Shown one piece after another: positions 33,731 through 42,718 of a DNA stretch of 64,000 nucleotides. This stretch comes from Actinocatenispora sera. Its GTDB lineage: Bacteria; Actinomycetota; Actinomycetes; Mycobacteriales; Micromonosporaceae. The DNA is taken from NCBI RefSeq assembly GCF_018324685.1, contig NZ_AP023354.1, positions 4,960,001-5,024,000 on the forward strand, written 5' to 3'. Below the pieces are notes generated by a model. That model saw nothing but the letters and a program-made list of their open reading frames with translations, did not search any database and was not told the DNA's origin. The translations under genes and the position numbers were made by a program. Each line of letters begins with the position of its first letter. The stretch's first letter is position 1.

Positions 33731-34876
33731 TCACTGCGCCCTCCGTACCTGGGCCAGGGCGGCGATCGGGGCGAGCCGCTCCAGCGCCTCGCCGGCGGCG
33801 CCGTCGATCGCGCGGCGCTGCGCCGCGGACAGCTCGTCGACCGGCGTCCAGATGCCGTGCCGGTACTGCGCGTCCAGCAGCGTGCGCAGCTTGTGCAGCG
33901 CGGCGTCCGCCGCCGGCAGCCCGCGGAACCGTGACTTCAGCACCGGGCGCAACGCGTCGAGTACCGCGACGGTGCCGTCGACGTTGGCCCGGGCGGTGGC
34001 GAGGGTGGTGCCCGACCCCTGGTCGGCCTCGCCGGTCAGCTCGAACTGCAGGGTCATCTCCAGGATCTCGTGCGCGCGCAGCGGCAGATCGTTGGGATCG
34101 ACCCGTTCGGTGCGGAACTGCGCGACAAGCTTCGTCACGTCGGCCGACAGCGCGTCGGCCGGCCTGCGCAGCGCGGGCAGCGACTCGCCGTGCCACAGCC
34201 CGTACTCGATCCGGTGGAAGCCGGTGAAACCCGGGTCGTGGACGCCCTTCGGCAGGCCGGCCGGCAGCCGGTCGATCGCGTCGGCCAGGTCGCCGAACGT
34301 GCCGTACGCCGCGCCAAGCCGCTCGTAGTCCAGGTGGGCCGGCAACCAGGCCCGCCGGGCCGCGGCCCGGTCGCCGGCGCGGACCGCGGCCGCCAGCCGG
34401 CGCACATCGCGCCGCAGGGTGGGGAACGCGTGCTGCACGGACGACCGGTAGGTGTCGACCGGGCCGCGCAGCACCTGCTCGTCGACCGGGACGATCGCCG
34501 GCGCGCCGCGCTTCGGGCCGTCGGTCACGGTGACGGTGGGGCTGGTGATGGCGTCGGTGTCCTCCGGCAGGCAGCGGAAGGCGTACCGGCCGCGGCCGAG
34601 GGTGACCTGCATCGGCCGGGTCGCGCCGGGGCCGAGGTTCTCCAGCTCGGCGTAGACGGCGCCGTTGGCCGGGTCGACCAGCTCCACCTCGGTGGTGTTG
34701 ATGCCGACGTTGTGCACCCGGAACGTCTGCTCGCCGCCGTGCGGGTCGTGCCACTCGGTGGCGCAGCCGGACCGGGACACGGTCAGCGCCACCTCGCCGC
34801 GCTCGTGCCCGGTGCATCCCGCCAGGGCCAGCAGCGCCGTCGCGGCGACCACCGCCGTTCGTCGCGCGCGCCGCAC
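33731..34876 (-). CDS. efeO: EfeO/EfeM-type iron lipoprotein (cupredoxin + M75)
   Basis: 381 residues. The signal ends in a lipobox, L-L-A-L-A-G-C, so it is probably a lipoprotein anchored on the outer face of the membrane. Residues ~30-125 form the EfeO cupredoxin-like domain, and ~150-381 the M75 imelysin-like domain with the H-x-x-E metal motif (H-R-I-E-Y-G-L-W). The family binds ferrous or ferric iron and passes it to EfeU. The GTG at 34876 is eight bases from GAAGGA; the GTG at 34882 is too close to it. Neighbours are efeB downstream and a large FAD protein upstream in the same direction. Confidence 0.92.
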   Translation of the reverse strand: MRRARRTAVVAATALLALAGCTGHERGEVALTVSRSGCATEWHDPHGGEQTFRVHNVGINTTEVELVDPANGAVYAELENLGPGATRPMQVTLGRGRYAFRCLPEDTDAITSPTVTVTDGPKRGAPAIVPVDEQVLRGPVDTYRSSVQHAFPTLRRDVRRLAAAVRAGDRAAARRAWLPAHLDYERLGAAYGTFGDLADAIDRLPAGLPKGVHDPGFTGFHRIEYGLWHGESLPALRRPADALSADVTKLVAQFRTERVDPNDLPLRAHEILEMTLQFELTGEADQGSGTTLATARANVDGTVAVLDALRPVLKSRFRGLPAADAALHKLRTLLDAQYRHGIWTPVDELSAAQRRAIDGAAGEALERLAPIAALAQVRRAQ

Positions 34877-34983
34877 CGCCACCGTCCTTCGCCGTCGTGC
34901 CCCGTCGGTGCCACAGCCTAGGGCCGCGGCCCGCGCGACTGCACCCCCGCCGCCGGGATGTTCACGGCCCGGCCACCCGCCGA

Positions 34984-37467
34984 TCATCCGGTGACGGCGA
35001 AGCCGTCGAACCCGACCAGGCCGACCGACGGGTCGTGCGCGGTGACGAACACCGCCGCGTCCTGCTCGTCCGCCGCCCGCGGCACCGTCGCGGTGCCGAC
35101 GGGCCGCCAGCTCGTACCGTCGGTGGACCAGGAGCCGGTCGCACGGGTGCCGGCGCGGGTCAGCCGCAGCCACACCGGCCCCGACGTGCCCGCGTCGGCG
35201 CGGGCCACCGACTCGACGTACCCGTCGCCGTCGGCGTCCCACATCAGCAGCAGGTTGCCGGACGGCTTCACCGCGAGTACCACGTAGCCGCCGGACGCGC
35301 CGGCGCCGGTCACGTCGTCGCGCAGCATCAGCCCGGCCCGCGCGTCCGGGCTGGTCGCCTCCTGGCTCGCCACCCGTACGGTCAGCGCCGCCGCCGGGCC
35401 GGCCGCGGCCGCACGGTAGATCGCCCCGTACTCGTCGGCGTGCGTCCACAGGTCGCTGCCGGCGGCGGCCACGGCGAGCGTGTCGCCGCGCTGCCCGAAG
35501 TACGCCTGGGTGCCGGCGAACGTGCGGTACGGCGCGGCGACCGGGGACTCGACGTACACCGTCGCCGTCGCCGCGTGACCGGCGCCGGTGGCGGTCAGGG
35601 TGGCGCGGTGCAGCGCGTCGGCGCTCTCGGGTGGGGTGGCGTGCCAACCGGCCGCGACCCCCTCCCCCGGCGGTACGGTGTCGAACCGGGTCGGTGTGGT
35701 GGCGGTGACCGCCCAGCCCGGTGCCGTCAGCGCCAGCGTCATGTCGGTCAGCGGGTCGGAGGTGGTGTTGCGCAGCGCCGCGGTGGCCGTCGCGGTGTCG
35801 CCGTGCTCGACCGCGCGGTCGGCGACGAGCGACAGCGGCCCGGCCGGGGCCGGCCAGCCGAGCAGCGCGCCGTCGGCGAGCAGCTGCGCCCGCAGCGCCG
35901 GGTAGTCCAGCTCCTGCAGCGTCGTGCCGGCGGCGATGGCCTGCACCACGGCGGTACCGGCGGCCTGACCGAGGATCATGAACACCGGTTCCATCCGTAC
36001 CGAGCCGTACCCGATGTGCGACGCCGACATCGCCACCGGTACCGCGAGGTTCGTGCAGTCGGCCGCCCGCGGCACGATCGAGCGGTACGACACCGGCCAC
36101 GGCCCGGGGATGTGGGTCTCCACGTTGCCCTCGTTGCGGGCGTGGCCGTCGATCACGATGCGCTGCGCGTTGTGCGCGTCCATCGTGTACGACGCGAGCC
36201 CGACCGGGTCGGGGGCGACCACCCGGCCCAGGCAGTCGTGCTCGGTGACCACGTAGTCGGAGACCATCCGCCGGCCCTCCCGCACGTACAGCTCGTGCGG
36301 CCAGCCGCCGGTGGCGGTGAACTCGTCGGCGGGCAGCCCCCAGGCGCCGACCGCGGCCCGCACGTCGGCGCTCACCCGCGGGTCGTTGGCCAGGAAGTAC
36401 ACCAGGCCCTGCTGGTAGCGCAGGTGCTGCTGGAAGATGCGCTCCCGCTGCCGGTAGGAGCCGGTCGGCCAACCGTCGGCGCCGCCGACGAAGTCGGTGG
36501 CCACCGCGCCGTTGTTGTTCAGGTCGGTCTTGCCGTTCGGCATCGTGCGGTTGTTGCCGAACACGTCGAACACGCCGGCGTCCAGGTAGCGCAGCAGCAG
36601 CTCGTACCGGTCCGGCCGGTAGCCGGCCGGCCTCAGCCACGGCAGCCGGTCGGCCGCCCGGGTCAGGCACAGCCGGAAGTTGTACGCCTGGACGCGCCGG
36701 TCACCGCCGCCGGTCGCGCCCGGCGTGCGGTAGGGGTCGACCGGGACCTTGAACTGGTGGTTGACCGCCACGTGGTAGCCGTCCCACGTCTCACGGTAGA
36801 CCGCGTCGGCCTCCCGGCCGACCGTCCACCGCACGCCCGCTGCGGCCATCAGGTCACCCTCGTACGTGGCGTCGACGTACTGCGCGGCGGTCACCGCGAG
36901 GCCGCCCTCCAGCTCGATCGCATCGATGCGGCCGCCGTGCCGGCGGACCCGGACGAGATGCTGGTCGCGGTACACGGTGACGTGCCGCTCGACCCGCCAG
37001 TCCTCGAAGATTTGCTCGGCGACGTGCGGTTCGAAGGTGAACTGCGCGCCGCCCGCGCCGTAGTGCGCGCCGACACGCTCGTAGAACCGGCGGGCCAGGC
37101 CGCCGATCGCGGCGGAGACGCCCACGTCGGTGGCGCCCAGACCGCTCGCGGTGATGCCACCGACGTGCCGACCGAACGCCAGTAGTACCACCGATCGGCC
37201 CAGCCCGGCGGCGGTGACGGCGGCGATCACCCCGGCCGAGGTGGCCCCGTACACGCACACGTCGGCGCTCACCCGTCGCGGCCGGCCCGGTGCCGTGCGC
37301 CGGTAGTAGTACGGGCCGGGCGGCTTCGGGCCTGAGCTGGCCGGCTCCGCGGGATCCGGGCCGGACGCGGACGCGGAGCCGGGGGCGAGCAGTTCGGCGC
37401 CCAGCACGCCGGCGCCGAGCGCGCCGCCGGCCGCCAGCAGGCCCCGGCGGCGCAACCCGCCGCTCAC
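34984..37467 (-). CDS. Tat-exported FAD-dependent oxidoreductase with C-terminal beta domains
   Basis: 827 residues. The N-terminus (G-G-L-R-R-R-G-L-L-A-A-G-G) is a twin-arginine-type signal. Residues ~65-550 form an FAD_oxidored domain (PF12831 type), opening with D-V-C-V-Y-G-A-T-S-A-G-V. Residues ~560-650 resemble a NEW3/NPCBM-associated beta domain often attached to glycoside hydrolases, and the C-terminal ~180 residues look like a lectin-type jelly roll (W-L-R-L-T-R-A-G, G-S-W-S-T-D-G-T-S-W). The layout suggests oxidation or dehydration of a carbohydrate outside the cell; the substrate is unknown. The GTG at 37467 has GGGGAGG six bases upstream. The glucarate operon lies just upstream in the same direction. 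Confidence 0.82.
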   Translation of the reverse strand: MSGGLRRRGLLAAGGALGAGVLGAELLAPGSASASGPDPAEPASSGPKPPGPYYYRRTAPGRPRRVSADVCVYGATSAGVIAAVTAAGLGRSVVLLAFGRHVGGITASGLGATDVGVSAAIGGLARRFYERVGAHYGAGGAQFTFEPHVAEQIFEDWRVERHVTVYRDQHLVRVRRHGGRIDAIELEGGLAVTAAQYVDATYEGDLMAAAGVRWTVGREADAVYRETWDGYHVAVNHQFKVPVDPYRTPGATGGGDRRVQAYNFRLCLTRAADRLPWLRPAGYRPDRYELLLRYLDAGVFDVFGNNRTMPNGKTDLNNNGAVATDFVGGADGWPTGSYRQRERIFQQHLRYQQGLVYFLANDPRVSADVRAAVGAWGLPADEFTATGGWPHELYVREGRRMVSDYVVTEHDCLGRVVAPDPVGLASYTMDAHNAQRIVIDGHARNEGNVETHIPGPWPVSYRSIVPRAADCTNLAVPVAMSASHIGYGSVRMEPVFMILGQAAGTAVVQAIAAGTTLQELDYPALRAQLLADGALLGWPAPAGPLSLVADRAVEHGDTATATAALRNTTSDPLTDMTLALTAPGWAVTATTPTRFDTVPPGEGVAAGWHATPPESADALHRATLTATGAGHAATATVYVESPVAAPYRTFAGTQAYFGQRGDTLAVAAAGSDLWTHADEYGAIYRAAAAGPAAALTVRVASQEATSPDARAGLMLRDDVTGAGASGGYVVLAVKPSGNLLLMWDADGDGYVESVARADAGTSGPVWLRLTRAGTRATGSWSTDGTSWRPVGTATVPRAADEQDAAVFVTAHDPSVGLVGFDGFAVTG

Positions 37468-37634
37468 CGCGCACCTCCCCGTACGGGGGCGGGCCCGGTC
37501 ACCGCCGGCCGCGCCGTCGACGTGCGCCGAGCACCGGCCGCGGATCGCGCCACGAGAGTAGGCATGTCCGCACCCTACGGTCACGAACCGCCCGAGAACA
37601 GACATCGCTCGCAGCGTGGGACGCCGGGGCGGGG

Positions 37635-39020
37635 TCAGAGCGACGGGCCCAGCTCGGTGGGGTCGGCGTCGGTGGGGTCGGGTTCACTGTCGTCGGCCGA
37701 CTCGTCGGTCCGGCAGCGGCGGACGATCTCGGCGAGCTGCTGCTGCCCGCTCGGCGGCGCCAGCCCCAGGTGGTACAGGTGCAGTTCGGTGGCGCCGGCC
37801 CCGAGCAGCGCGCCGGCGTGGTCCACCACCCGGGCCGGGTCGGCCGGCGGCAGCACCGTCAGGTACGCGCCGAGCGCGACCTCGTCGGGCAGCACCGACC
37901 TGGTGTGCGCCAGCGCCTCCACGCTCGCCGCCGTGGTCGGCCAGCACGCGGTGAGCACCGCGTCGACCATCGGCACCCCACCGGCCCGGTCGCCGCCGGT
38001 CCGGTCGCCGGTGGCGGCCTGGTCGGCGCCGCCGATCCGGTCATCGATGGCGGTCCGGTCAACGGTGGCGGTCCGGTCGGCGCTGGTCGCCGGATCGGTC
38101 GTAGCGGCAGCCGGGCGGACGGTGTCGGCGTCGACCGCGACGTCGGGGCTGGTCGCCCACGGGTCGGCGCGGCCGTGCAGGGTGATCCGGGCGGACGGGG
38201 CGTGCCGGTGCACCGCCGCGAGCACGTCGGCGCGCAGCGCGGCGGCGAAGTCGCGCCGGGTGGCGAGAACGATCTCCGCGATCCGGTCGCCGACCAGCTC
38301 GGCCATCGGCGCGTCGGCCCCGTACGTGCCGGCGAGCACGCCGCCGACCGCGGCGGACAGCCGTTCGGCGACCTGGTCCGGGTCCTGGCCGCGGCGGATC
38401 CAGTCGGCGGTGCAGTACCCGCAGCAGCAGACCGACAGCGCGCGCTGGGCGGCCGGCGGGAACACCCCGGCGGTCTTCTCGTGCCGCCCGTTGTGGGCGA
38501 TGCCGAGCTGCCCGCACGCCTCCAGCGAGACGCCGTCGACCGGCACGCCGCGTACCGCCTCGGCGGCGAGCGTCGCCGCGTACTGCCGGACCTCGGGGTT
38601 GGCCGGGCACAGCGCGTACGGGTAGCAGTCGCCGCGATGGTTGCGGACGGCGACGTCGGGGTGTGCGGTACCGAGGTGGGTGGCGTGCGCCAGCACGATC
38701 CAGGCGGTGACCGAGATGCCGGCGGCGCGCAGCCGCACGGTGGCGGCGCCGAACGGGTCGTCGCCCGGCACCCAGTCGGCGGCGAGCGGGACGAGCCGGT
38801 GACCGGCCCAGGCGCGCTGCCGGACCGGGCGGTACAGCGCGGCCTCGCGCGCCTCGACGACCAGGTGCTCGGGGTGCAGCGGGGTGGCGGCGCGGGTGGC
38901 GTGGTAGCTCGCGGCGAGCGCGACCTCGGTGACTCCGAGGGCGCGGACCCGGGAGACGAAGGCGGGATCGCCCAGCACGTCCCACGGGTACGCGTAACCC
39001 ACCACCCGCGCGGTCACCAT
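37635..39020 (-). CDS. Alanine-rich barrel-like protein in the glucarate operon, function unknown
   Basis: 461 residues, no signal peptide. The pattern of short strands and helices (V-G-Y-A-Y-P-W-D at the start, G-V-T-E-V-A-L-A-A-S-Y-H, V-D-G-V-S-L-E-A-C-G) is like a TIM-barrel glycoside hydrolase. A conserved-looking C-C-C-G-Y-C cluster lies near residue 207 and could bind metal. Residues ~310-350 are a low-complexity Asp/Thr/Arg insert from imperfect DNA repeats around 37990-38110. I know no function for it. Its ATG overlaps the gudD stop by seven bases (ATGGTGA), so it is translated together with sugar-acid dehydration enzymes and probably acts in the same pathway or on its precursor. Confidence 0.75.
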   Translation of the reverse strand: MVTARVVGYAYPWDVLGDPAFVSRVRALGVTEVALAASYHATRAATPLHPEHLVVEAREAALYRPVRQRAWAGHRLVPLAADWVPGDDPFGAATVRLRAAGISVTAWIVLAHATHLGTAHPDVAVRNHRGDCYPYALCPANPEVRQYAATLAAEAVRGVPVDGVSLEACGQLGIAHNGRHEKTAGVFPPAAQRALSVCCCGYCTADWIRRGQDPDQVAERLSAAVGGVLAGTYGADAPMAELVGDRIAEIVLATRRDFAAALRADVLAAVHRHAPSARITLHGRADPWATSPDVAVDADTVRPAAATTDPATSADRTATVDRTAIDDRIGGADQAATGDRTGGDRAGGVPMVDAVLTACWPTTAASVEALAHTRSVLPDEVALGAYLTVLPPADPARVVDHAGALLGAGATELHLYHLGLAPPSGQQQLAEIVRRCRTDESADDSEPDPTDADPTELGPSL

Positions 39021-40294
39021 GCGGCGACCCGTTTGCGGAACTCGGGCTGCACGGTGCGCAGGTAGCCGGCGTCGTCGCGGCGGGTGATGCCGCAGTCCAG
39101 GTACTGCCGGTGCAGCCGGGCCAGCGCCGCCTCGTCGAGCGTGACGCCCAGTCCAGGCGCGTCCGGCACCGCGACCGAACCGTCCACAATGGGCAGCGGG
39201 TTGGCCACCACGTCGTCGACCGCCCACGGGGCGTGCGTGTCGCACGGGTACGACAGCGCCGGCGCGGCGGCCGCCAGATGCACCATGGCGGCCAGACTAA
39301 TGCCCAGGTGCGAGTTGGAGTGCATGGACAGGCCGATGCCGAACACGTCACACATCGCCGCCAGCCGGATCGAGGCGCGCAGCCCGCCCCAGTAGTGGTG
39401 GTCGGCGAGGATCACCTGCGCCGAGCCCAACCGTACGGCCTCGGGCAGGTGGTCGAAGGCGACCACGCACATGTTCGTGGCGAGCGGCATCGGGGCGCGC
39501 GCGGCGACCGCGGCCATCCCGTACCGGCCGGGGGTCGGGTCCTCCAGGTACTGCAGGTCACCGGCGAGTTCCCGGGCCACCCGGTGCGAGGTGGCGAGCG
39601 TCCACGCCGCGTTCGGATCCAGCCGTACCGGCAGCTCGGGCAGCGCCGCGCGCAGCGCCCGCACCGCGGCGATCTCGGCATCCGGCTCGAACACCCCGCC
39701 CTTGAGCTTGAGCGAGCGGAACCCGTACCGGTCGACCATGGCGCGCGCCTGGGCGACGATGCCGTCGGGGTCCAGCGCCGCGCCCCAGCCGTCCGGCCCG
39801 CCGCCGGGATGCCGGTCCCACTTGTAGAACAGGTACGCGGCGAACGGGATGGCGTCGCGCACCCGGCCGCCGAGCAGCGCGTGGACCGGCCGGTCGGTGC
39901 GCTGGCCGGCCAGGTCCAGCATCGCCACCTCGAACGGCGACACCACCCGGGCCAGCGACTTGCTCGGGCTGGACGCGCCGGTCAGCCCGTGCGCGTCCGG
40001 CGCCTCGGCGCCGCGCAGCTCGGCCGCGAGCCGGACGGCCATCCCGTTGGTGTCGAACAGGTCCAGCCCACGCAGCGCCGGTGCGGCGCGACGCAGCAGG
40101 CCCAGGTGCGCCGCGTCGCCGTAGGTCTCGCCCAGCCCGGTCAGCCCGGACACCGTGCGCACCTGCACGATCGAGCGCAACGCGTACGGCTGGTGCACGC
40201 CGGCGGCGTTGAGCAGCGGCGGGTCGGCGAACGCGACCGGGGTGACCACGACCTCGTCGATCCGGTCACGGGAGGCTCCGGCGGGCTCAGCCAC
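39014..40294 (-). CDS. gudD: Glucarate dehydratase (enolase superfamily)
   Basis: 426 residues. The GudD branch of the enolase superfamily is shown by K-L-K-G-G (general base lysine), R-L-D-P-N-A-A-W (first metal ligand), Y-L-E-D-P, A-T-N-M-C-V-V, D-H-H-Y-W-G-G and M-H-S-N-S-H-L-G-I-S. The enzyme removes water from D-glucarate to give 5-keto-4-deoxy-D-glucarate in the cytoplasm. Its GTG start overlaps the stop of the next enzyme's gene by eight bases (GTGGCTGA), with GGAGG at proper spacing. The two enzymes form consecutive steps toward 2-oxoglutarate semialdehyde. Confidence 0.95.
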   Translation of the reverse strand: MAEPAGASRDRIDEVVVTPVAFADPPLLNAAGVHQPYALRSIVQVRTVSGLTGLGETYGDAAHLGLLRRAAPALRGLDLFDTNGMAVRLAAELRGAEAPDAHGLTGASSPSKSLARVVSPFEVAMLDLAGQRTDRPVHALLGGRVRDAIPFAAYLFYKWDRHPGGGPDGWGAALDPDGIVAQARAMVDRYGFRSLKLKGGVFEPDAEIAAVRALRAALPELPVRLDPNAAWTLATSHRVARELAGDLQYLEDPTPGRYGMAAVAARAPMPLATNMCVVAFDHLPEAVRLGSAQVILADHHYWGGLRASIRLAAMCDVFGIGLSMHSNSHLGISLAAMVHLAAAAPALSYPCDTHAPWAVDDVVANPLPIVDGSVAVPDAPGLGVTLDEAALARLHRQYLDCGITRRDDAGYLRTVQPEFRKRVAAW

Positions 40295-41216
40295 GGCGCA
40301 CCTCCGCCAGCGTGTCCCGGCCGGCCGCGACGATCGCGGCGAGGCGCTGCTCGTGCTCCGGCGACGGATCGCACAGCGGCGGTCGTACCCCGCCGACGTC
40401 CTGGCCGGACAGCCGGGCGCCGGCCTTGACCAGCGCCACCGCGTACCCGGGCGCCCGCGCGCGCAGCTCCGCGAACGGCAGGTAGAACGCGGCCAGCAGG
40501 GCGCCGGTGGTCGCCTCGTCGCCGCCGGTGACCGCGGCGTGGAAGGCGGTCGCGAGGTCCGGGACGAACGTCAGCACCGCCGAGGAGTAGGCGGCGACCC
40601 CGATCGCGGCGTACGCGGCGGCGGACAGCTCGGCGGTCGGCAGCCCGTTGAGGAACCGGAACTCCGCCGCCCGCCGGTGGCCGCTGTGCCGGATCGCGGT
40701 GACGATGCGCAGCATCGCGTCCACGTCACCGCGCCCGTCCTTGATCCCGGCCACCTCGTCGATGTCCAGCAGCGCGACCGCCGCGGCGGGGTCGAGCACC
40801 GCGTTGGCCCGCTGGTACACGATGACCGGCAGGCCACCGCCGGCGGCGACCCAGCGCACGTGCTCGACCAGGCCCGCCGGTGTCGACTCCACCAGGTACG
40901 GCGGGAGCAGCAGCGCACCGTCCGCGCCGGCCCGCCGGGCCGCGGCGAGGTTCTCCCGGGCCACCTGCGGCCCGCCGCCGACCCCGGCAAGCACCGGCAC
41001 CCGGCCGGCGGTCACCGCGACCGCGGTGCGCACCACCCGCTCGTACTCGGCCGGCGACAGCGCGGTGAGCTCACCGGTACCGCAGGCCACGAACAGCGCG
41101 GCCGGACCGGCGGCGAGCTGGCGTTCCAGGTGGTCGGCCAGGCTCGGCCAGGCGACGTCGGCACGGTCGGCGGTGAACGGGGTGAGCGGGAACGAGAGCA
41201 GCCCGTCGAGTCGCAT
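40287..41216 (-). CDS. 5-dehydro-4-deoxyglucarate dehydratase
   Basis: 309 residues, DHDPS/NAL superfamily. The N-terminal L-L-S-F-P-L-T-P-F, the G-T-G-E-L-T-A-L-S segment and the Schiff-base lysine region V-A-G-I-K-D-G-R-G-D are those of 5-dehydro-4-deoxyglucarate dehydratase (KdgD type), which dehydrates and decarboxylates the GudD product to 2,5-dioxopentanoate. The ATG at 41216 has GGGAGG five bases upstream; it is the first gene of the operon and lies just behind a 16-bp palindrome. A semialdehyde dehydrogenase to finish the pathway is not seen here. Confidence 0.92.
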   Translation of the reverse strand: MRLDGLLSFPLTPFTADRADVAWPSLADHLERQLAAGPAALFVACGTGELTALSPAEYERVVRTAVAVTAGRVPVLAGVGGGPQVARENLAAARRAGADGALLLPPYLVESTPAGLVEHVRWVAAGGGLPVIVYQRANAVLDPAAAVALLDIDEVAGIKDGRGDVDAMLRIVTAIRHSGHRRAAEFRFLNGLPTAELSAAAYAAIGVAAYSSAVLTFVPDLATAFHAAVTGGDEATTGALLAAFYLPFAELRARAPGYAVALVKAGARLSGQDVGGVRPPLCDPSPEHEQRLAAIVAAGRDTLAEVRRG

Positions 41217-41228
41217 CGAACCTCCCGC

Positions 41229-41244
41229 GTCCACATATGTGGAC
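41229..41244 (-). promoter_or_regulatory. Operator palindrome GTCCACATATGTGGAC before the glucarate operon
   Basis: A perfect 16-bp palindrome directly upstream of the GGGAGG ribosome binding site. Its position between promoter and start favours repression by a dimeric regulator. IclR-family sites often have this length and a T/A centre, but the family is a guess. Confidence 0.7.
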
Positions 41245-41262
41245 AGCATCCAGTATTCAGAT

Positions 41263-41279
41263 CGTCATTCGTGATGACG
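41263..41279 (-). promoter_or_regulatory. Second inverted repeat CGTCAT-N5-ATGACG
   Basis: A 6-bp inverted repeat with a 5-base spacer, centred about 34 bp upstream of the first palindrome. The two sites differ in sequence, so two regulators may meet here. FadR-like GntR regulators use sites of this form. Confidence 0.5.
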
Positions 41280-41360
41280 TTAGGGCCGGCCGAACGGCAG
41301 GGTCAAGGCGGCGGCCCCCACCGGTGACGAACCTCCGCCTGGTGAGCGGCCGAACCGCGG

Positions 41361-42668
41361 CTACTCGTCGTTCGCCCACTCGGCCCGGCGGGCGGGCAGC
41401 AGCAGGGTGAACACCGGCGGCGCCGGCCGGGTCAGCCGCAGCCGGCCGCCCTCCGCCTCGGCCAGGCTGCGGGCCAGCGGCAGCCCGATCCCGTGCCCGG
41501 ACGCCGCGCCGCTGCGCCGGGCGAACAGCAACTGCTCCGACGCCGCGGTACCGGCACCCTCGTCGGCCACGTCGATCGCGAGCGCGCCGCCGGCGTTGCG
41601 GGCGGTCACGGTGACCTGCCCGGCGCCGTGCACGGTCGCGTTGTCCAGCAGGACGGACAGGATCTGGCGCACCGCGCTCGCCGACGCGGCGCAGCGCGGG
41701 ATGTCCCCCTCCACCACCACCAGCAGCGACCGGCCGGTGGCGGCCAGCGTCGGCAACCGGTCCGCCCGCAGGTCGGCCAAAAGGCCGGCGACATCCAGCG
41801 GCTCGTTCGGCGGCGGGACGTCGCGGGCCAGATCGAGCAGGTCGTCGACGATGCGCTCCAACCGGTCGGCGTGCTCGATCGCGGCGATCACGTCCGGCCG
41901 CAGGTCGCCGTCCGGCTTCTCCAGCGCCATCTCCAGACCGAGTCGCAGCCCGGTCAGCGGGGTCCGCAGCTGGTGCGAGGCATCCGCGGAGAACGCCCGC
42001 TCCCGGGCGACCAGCCCACCGAGCCGGTCGGCGGTGGAGTTCAGCGACCGGGCCACCGAGTCGATCTCGGCGATGCCGATGGTGCGGGCCCGGACGCTGA
42101 AGTCGCCGTCACCCAGCCGCCGGGCCGCACCGGCGAGCCGCTGCAACGGCTCGGCCAGCCGGCCGGCCTGCCACCGGGCGAACACGGTCGCCGCGACGAT
42201 GCCGACCAGGGCCAGCCCGGCCATGGTCAACCACGTCGGTACGGTGCGCCAGTAGACCTGGCTGCGCGAGGTTGAGGCACGCACCGCGCCGGCGACCCGC
42301 TCCCCCTTCTCCACCGGTACCGCCACCACCAGCTCGCCGGTGTCTTCGCCGGTGGTGACCTGGCCGCCAGTCATGGCCGAGCGCACCGCGCTGTCCGCCC
42401 GGGCCGGCCCGGCACCGTCGGTGAGGTGGCCGTCCGCGTCGTACAGGCCGAGCACGATGCCGTGTTTCGAGTGCGGAATCGACTCCGGGGTGCGCCGGGT
42501 GGCGTAGTCGGCGGTGATGTCCACCGCGGTCCGGTCGGCGACCCGCTCCATCTCGGCCCGCGCGTCGGCGACCTGCAGCTGGCCGAGCACCACCGCGAAC
42601 GGGATGCCGAACAGGCCCGCGGCGAGGATCGCGGCGAGCAGCCCGACCGACAGGATGCGCTGACGCAC
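41361..42668 (-). CDS. Sensor histidine kinase
   Basis: 435 residues. An N-terminal membrane helix (~5-29), an extracytoplasmic sensor of about 115 residues and a second helix (~146-166) are followed by a HAMP segment. The H-box F-S-A-D-A-S-H-Q-L-R-T-P-L and the ATPase elements L-L-D-N-A-T-V-H-G, D-V-A-D-E-G-A-G and G-H-G-I-G-L-P-L complete an active kinase. It should phosphorylate the OmpR-type regulator encoded 50 bp upstream in the same direction. The signal sensed is unknown. The GTG at 42668 has AGGAGG upstream. Confidence 0.93.
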   Translation of the reverse strand: MRQRILSVGLLAAILAAGLFGIPFAVVLGQLQVADARAEMERVADRTAVDITADYATRRTPESIPHSKHGIVLGLYDADGHLTDGAGPARADSAVRSAMTGGQVTTGEDTGELVVAVPVEKGERVAGAVRASTSRSQVYWRTVPTWLTMAGLALVGIVAATVFARWQAGRLAEPLQRLAGAARRLGDGDFSVRARTIGIAEIDSVARSLNSTADRLGGLVARERAFSADASHQLRTPLTGLRLGLEMALEKPDGDLRPDVIAAIEHADRLERIVDDLLDLARDVPPPNEPLDVAGLLADLRADRLPTLAATGRSLLVVVEGDIPRCAASASAVRQILSVLLDNATVHGAGQVTVTARNAGGALAIDVADEGAGTAASEQLLFARRSGAASGHGIGLPLARSLAEAEGGRLRLTRPAPPVFTLLLPARRAEWANDE

Positions 42669-42718
42669 GACCTACCTCCTGCACCCGGCCGGCGGCACAC
42701 CGACCGGCCGCTCGCCGG

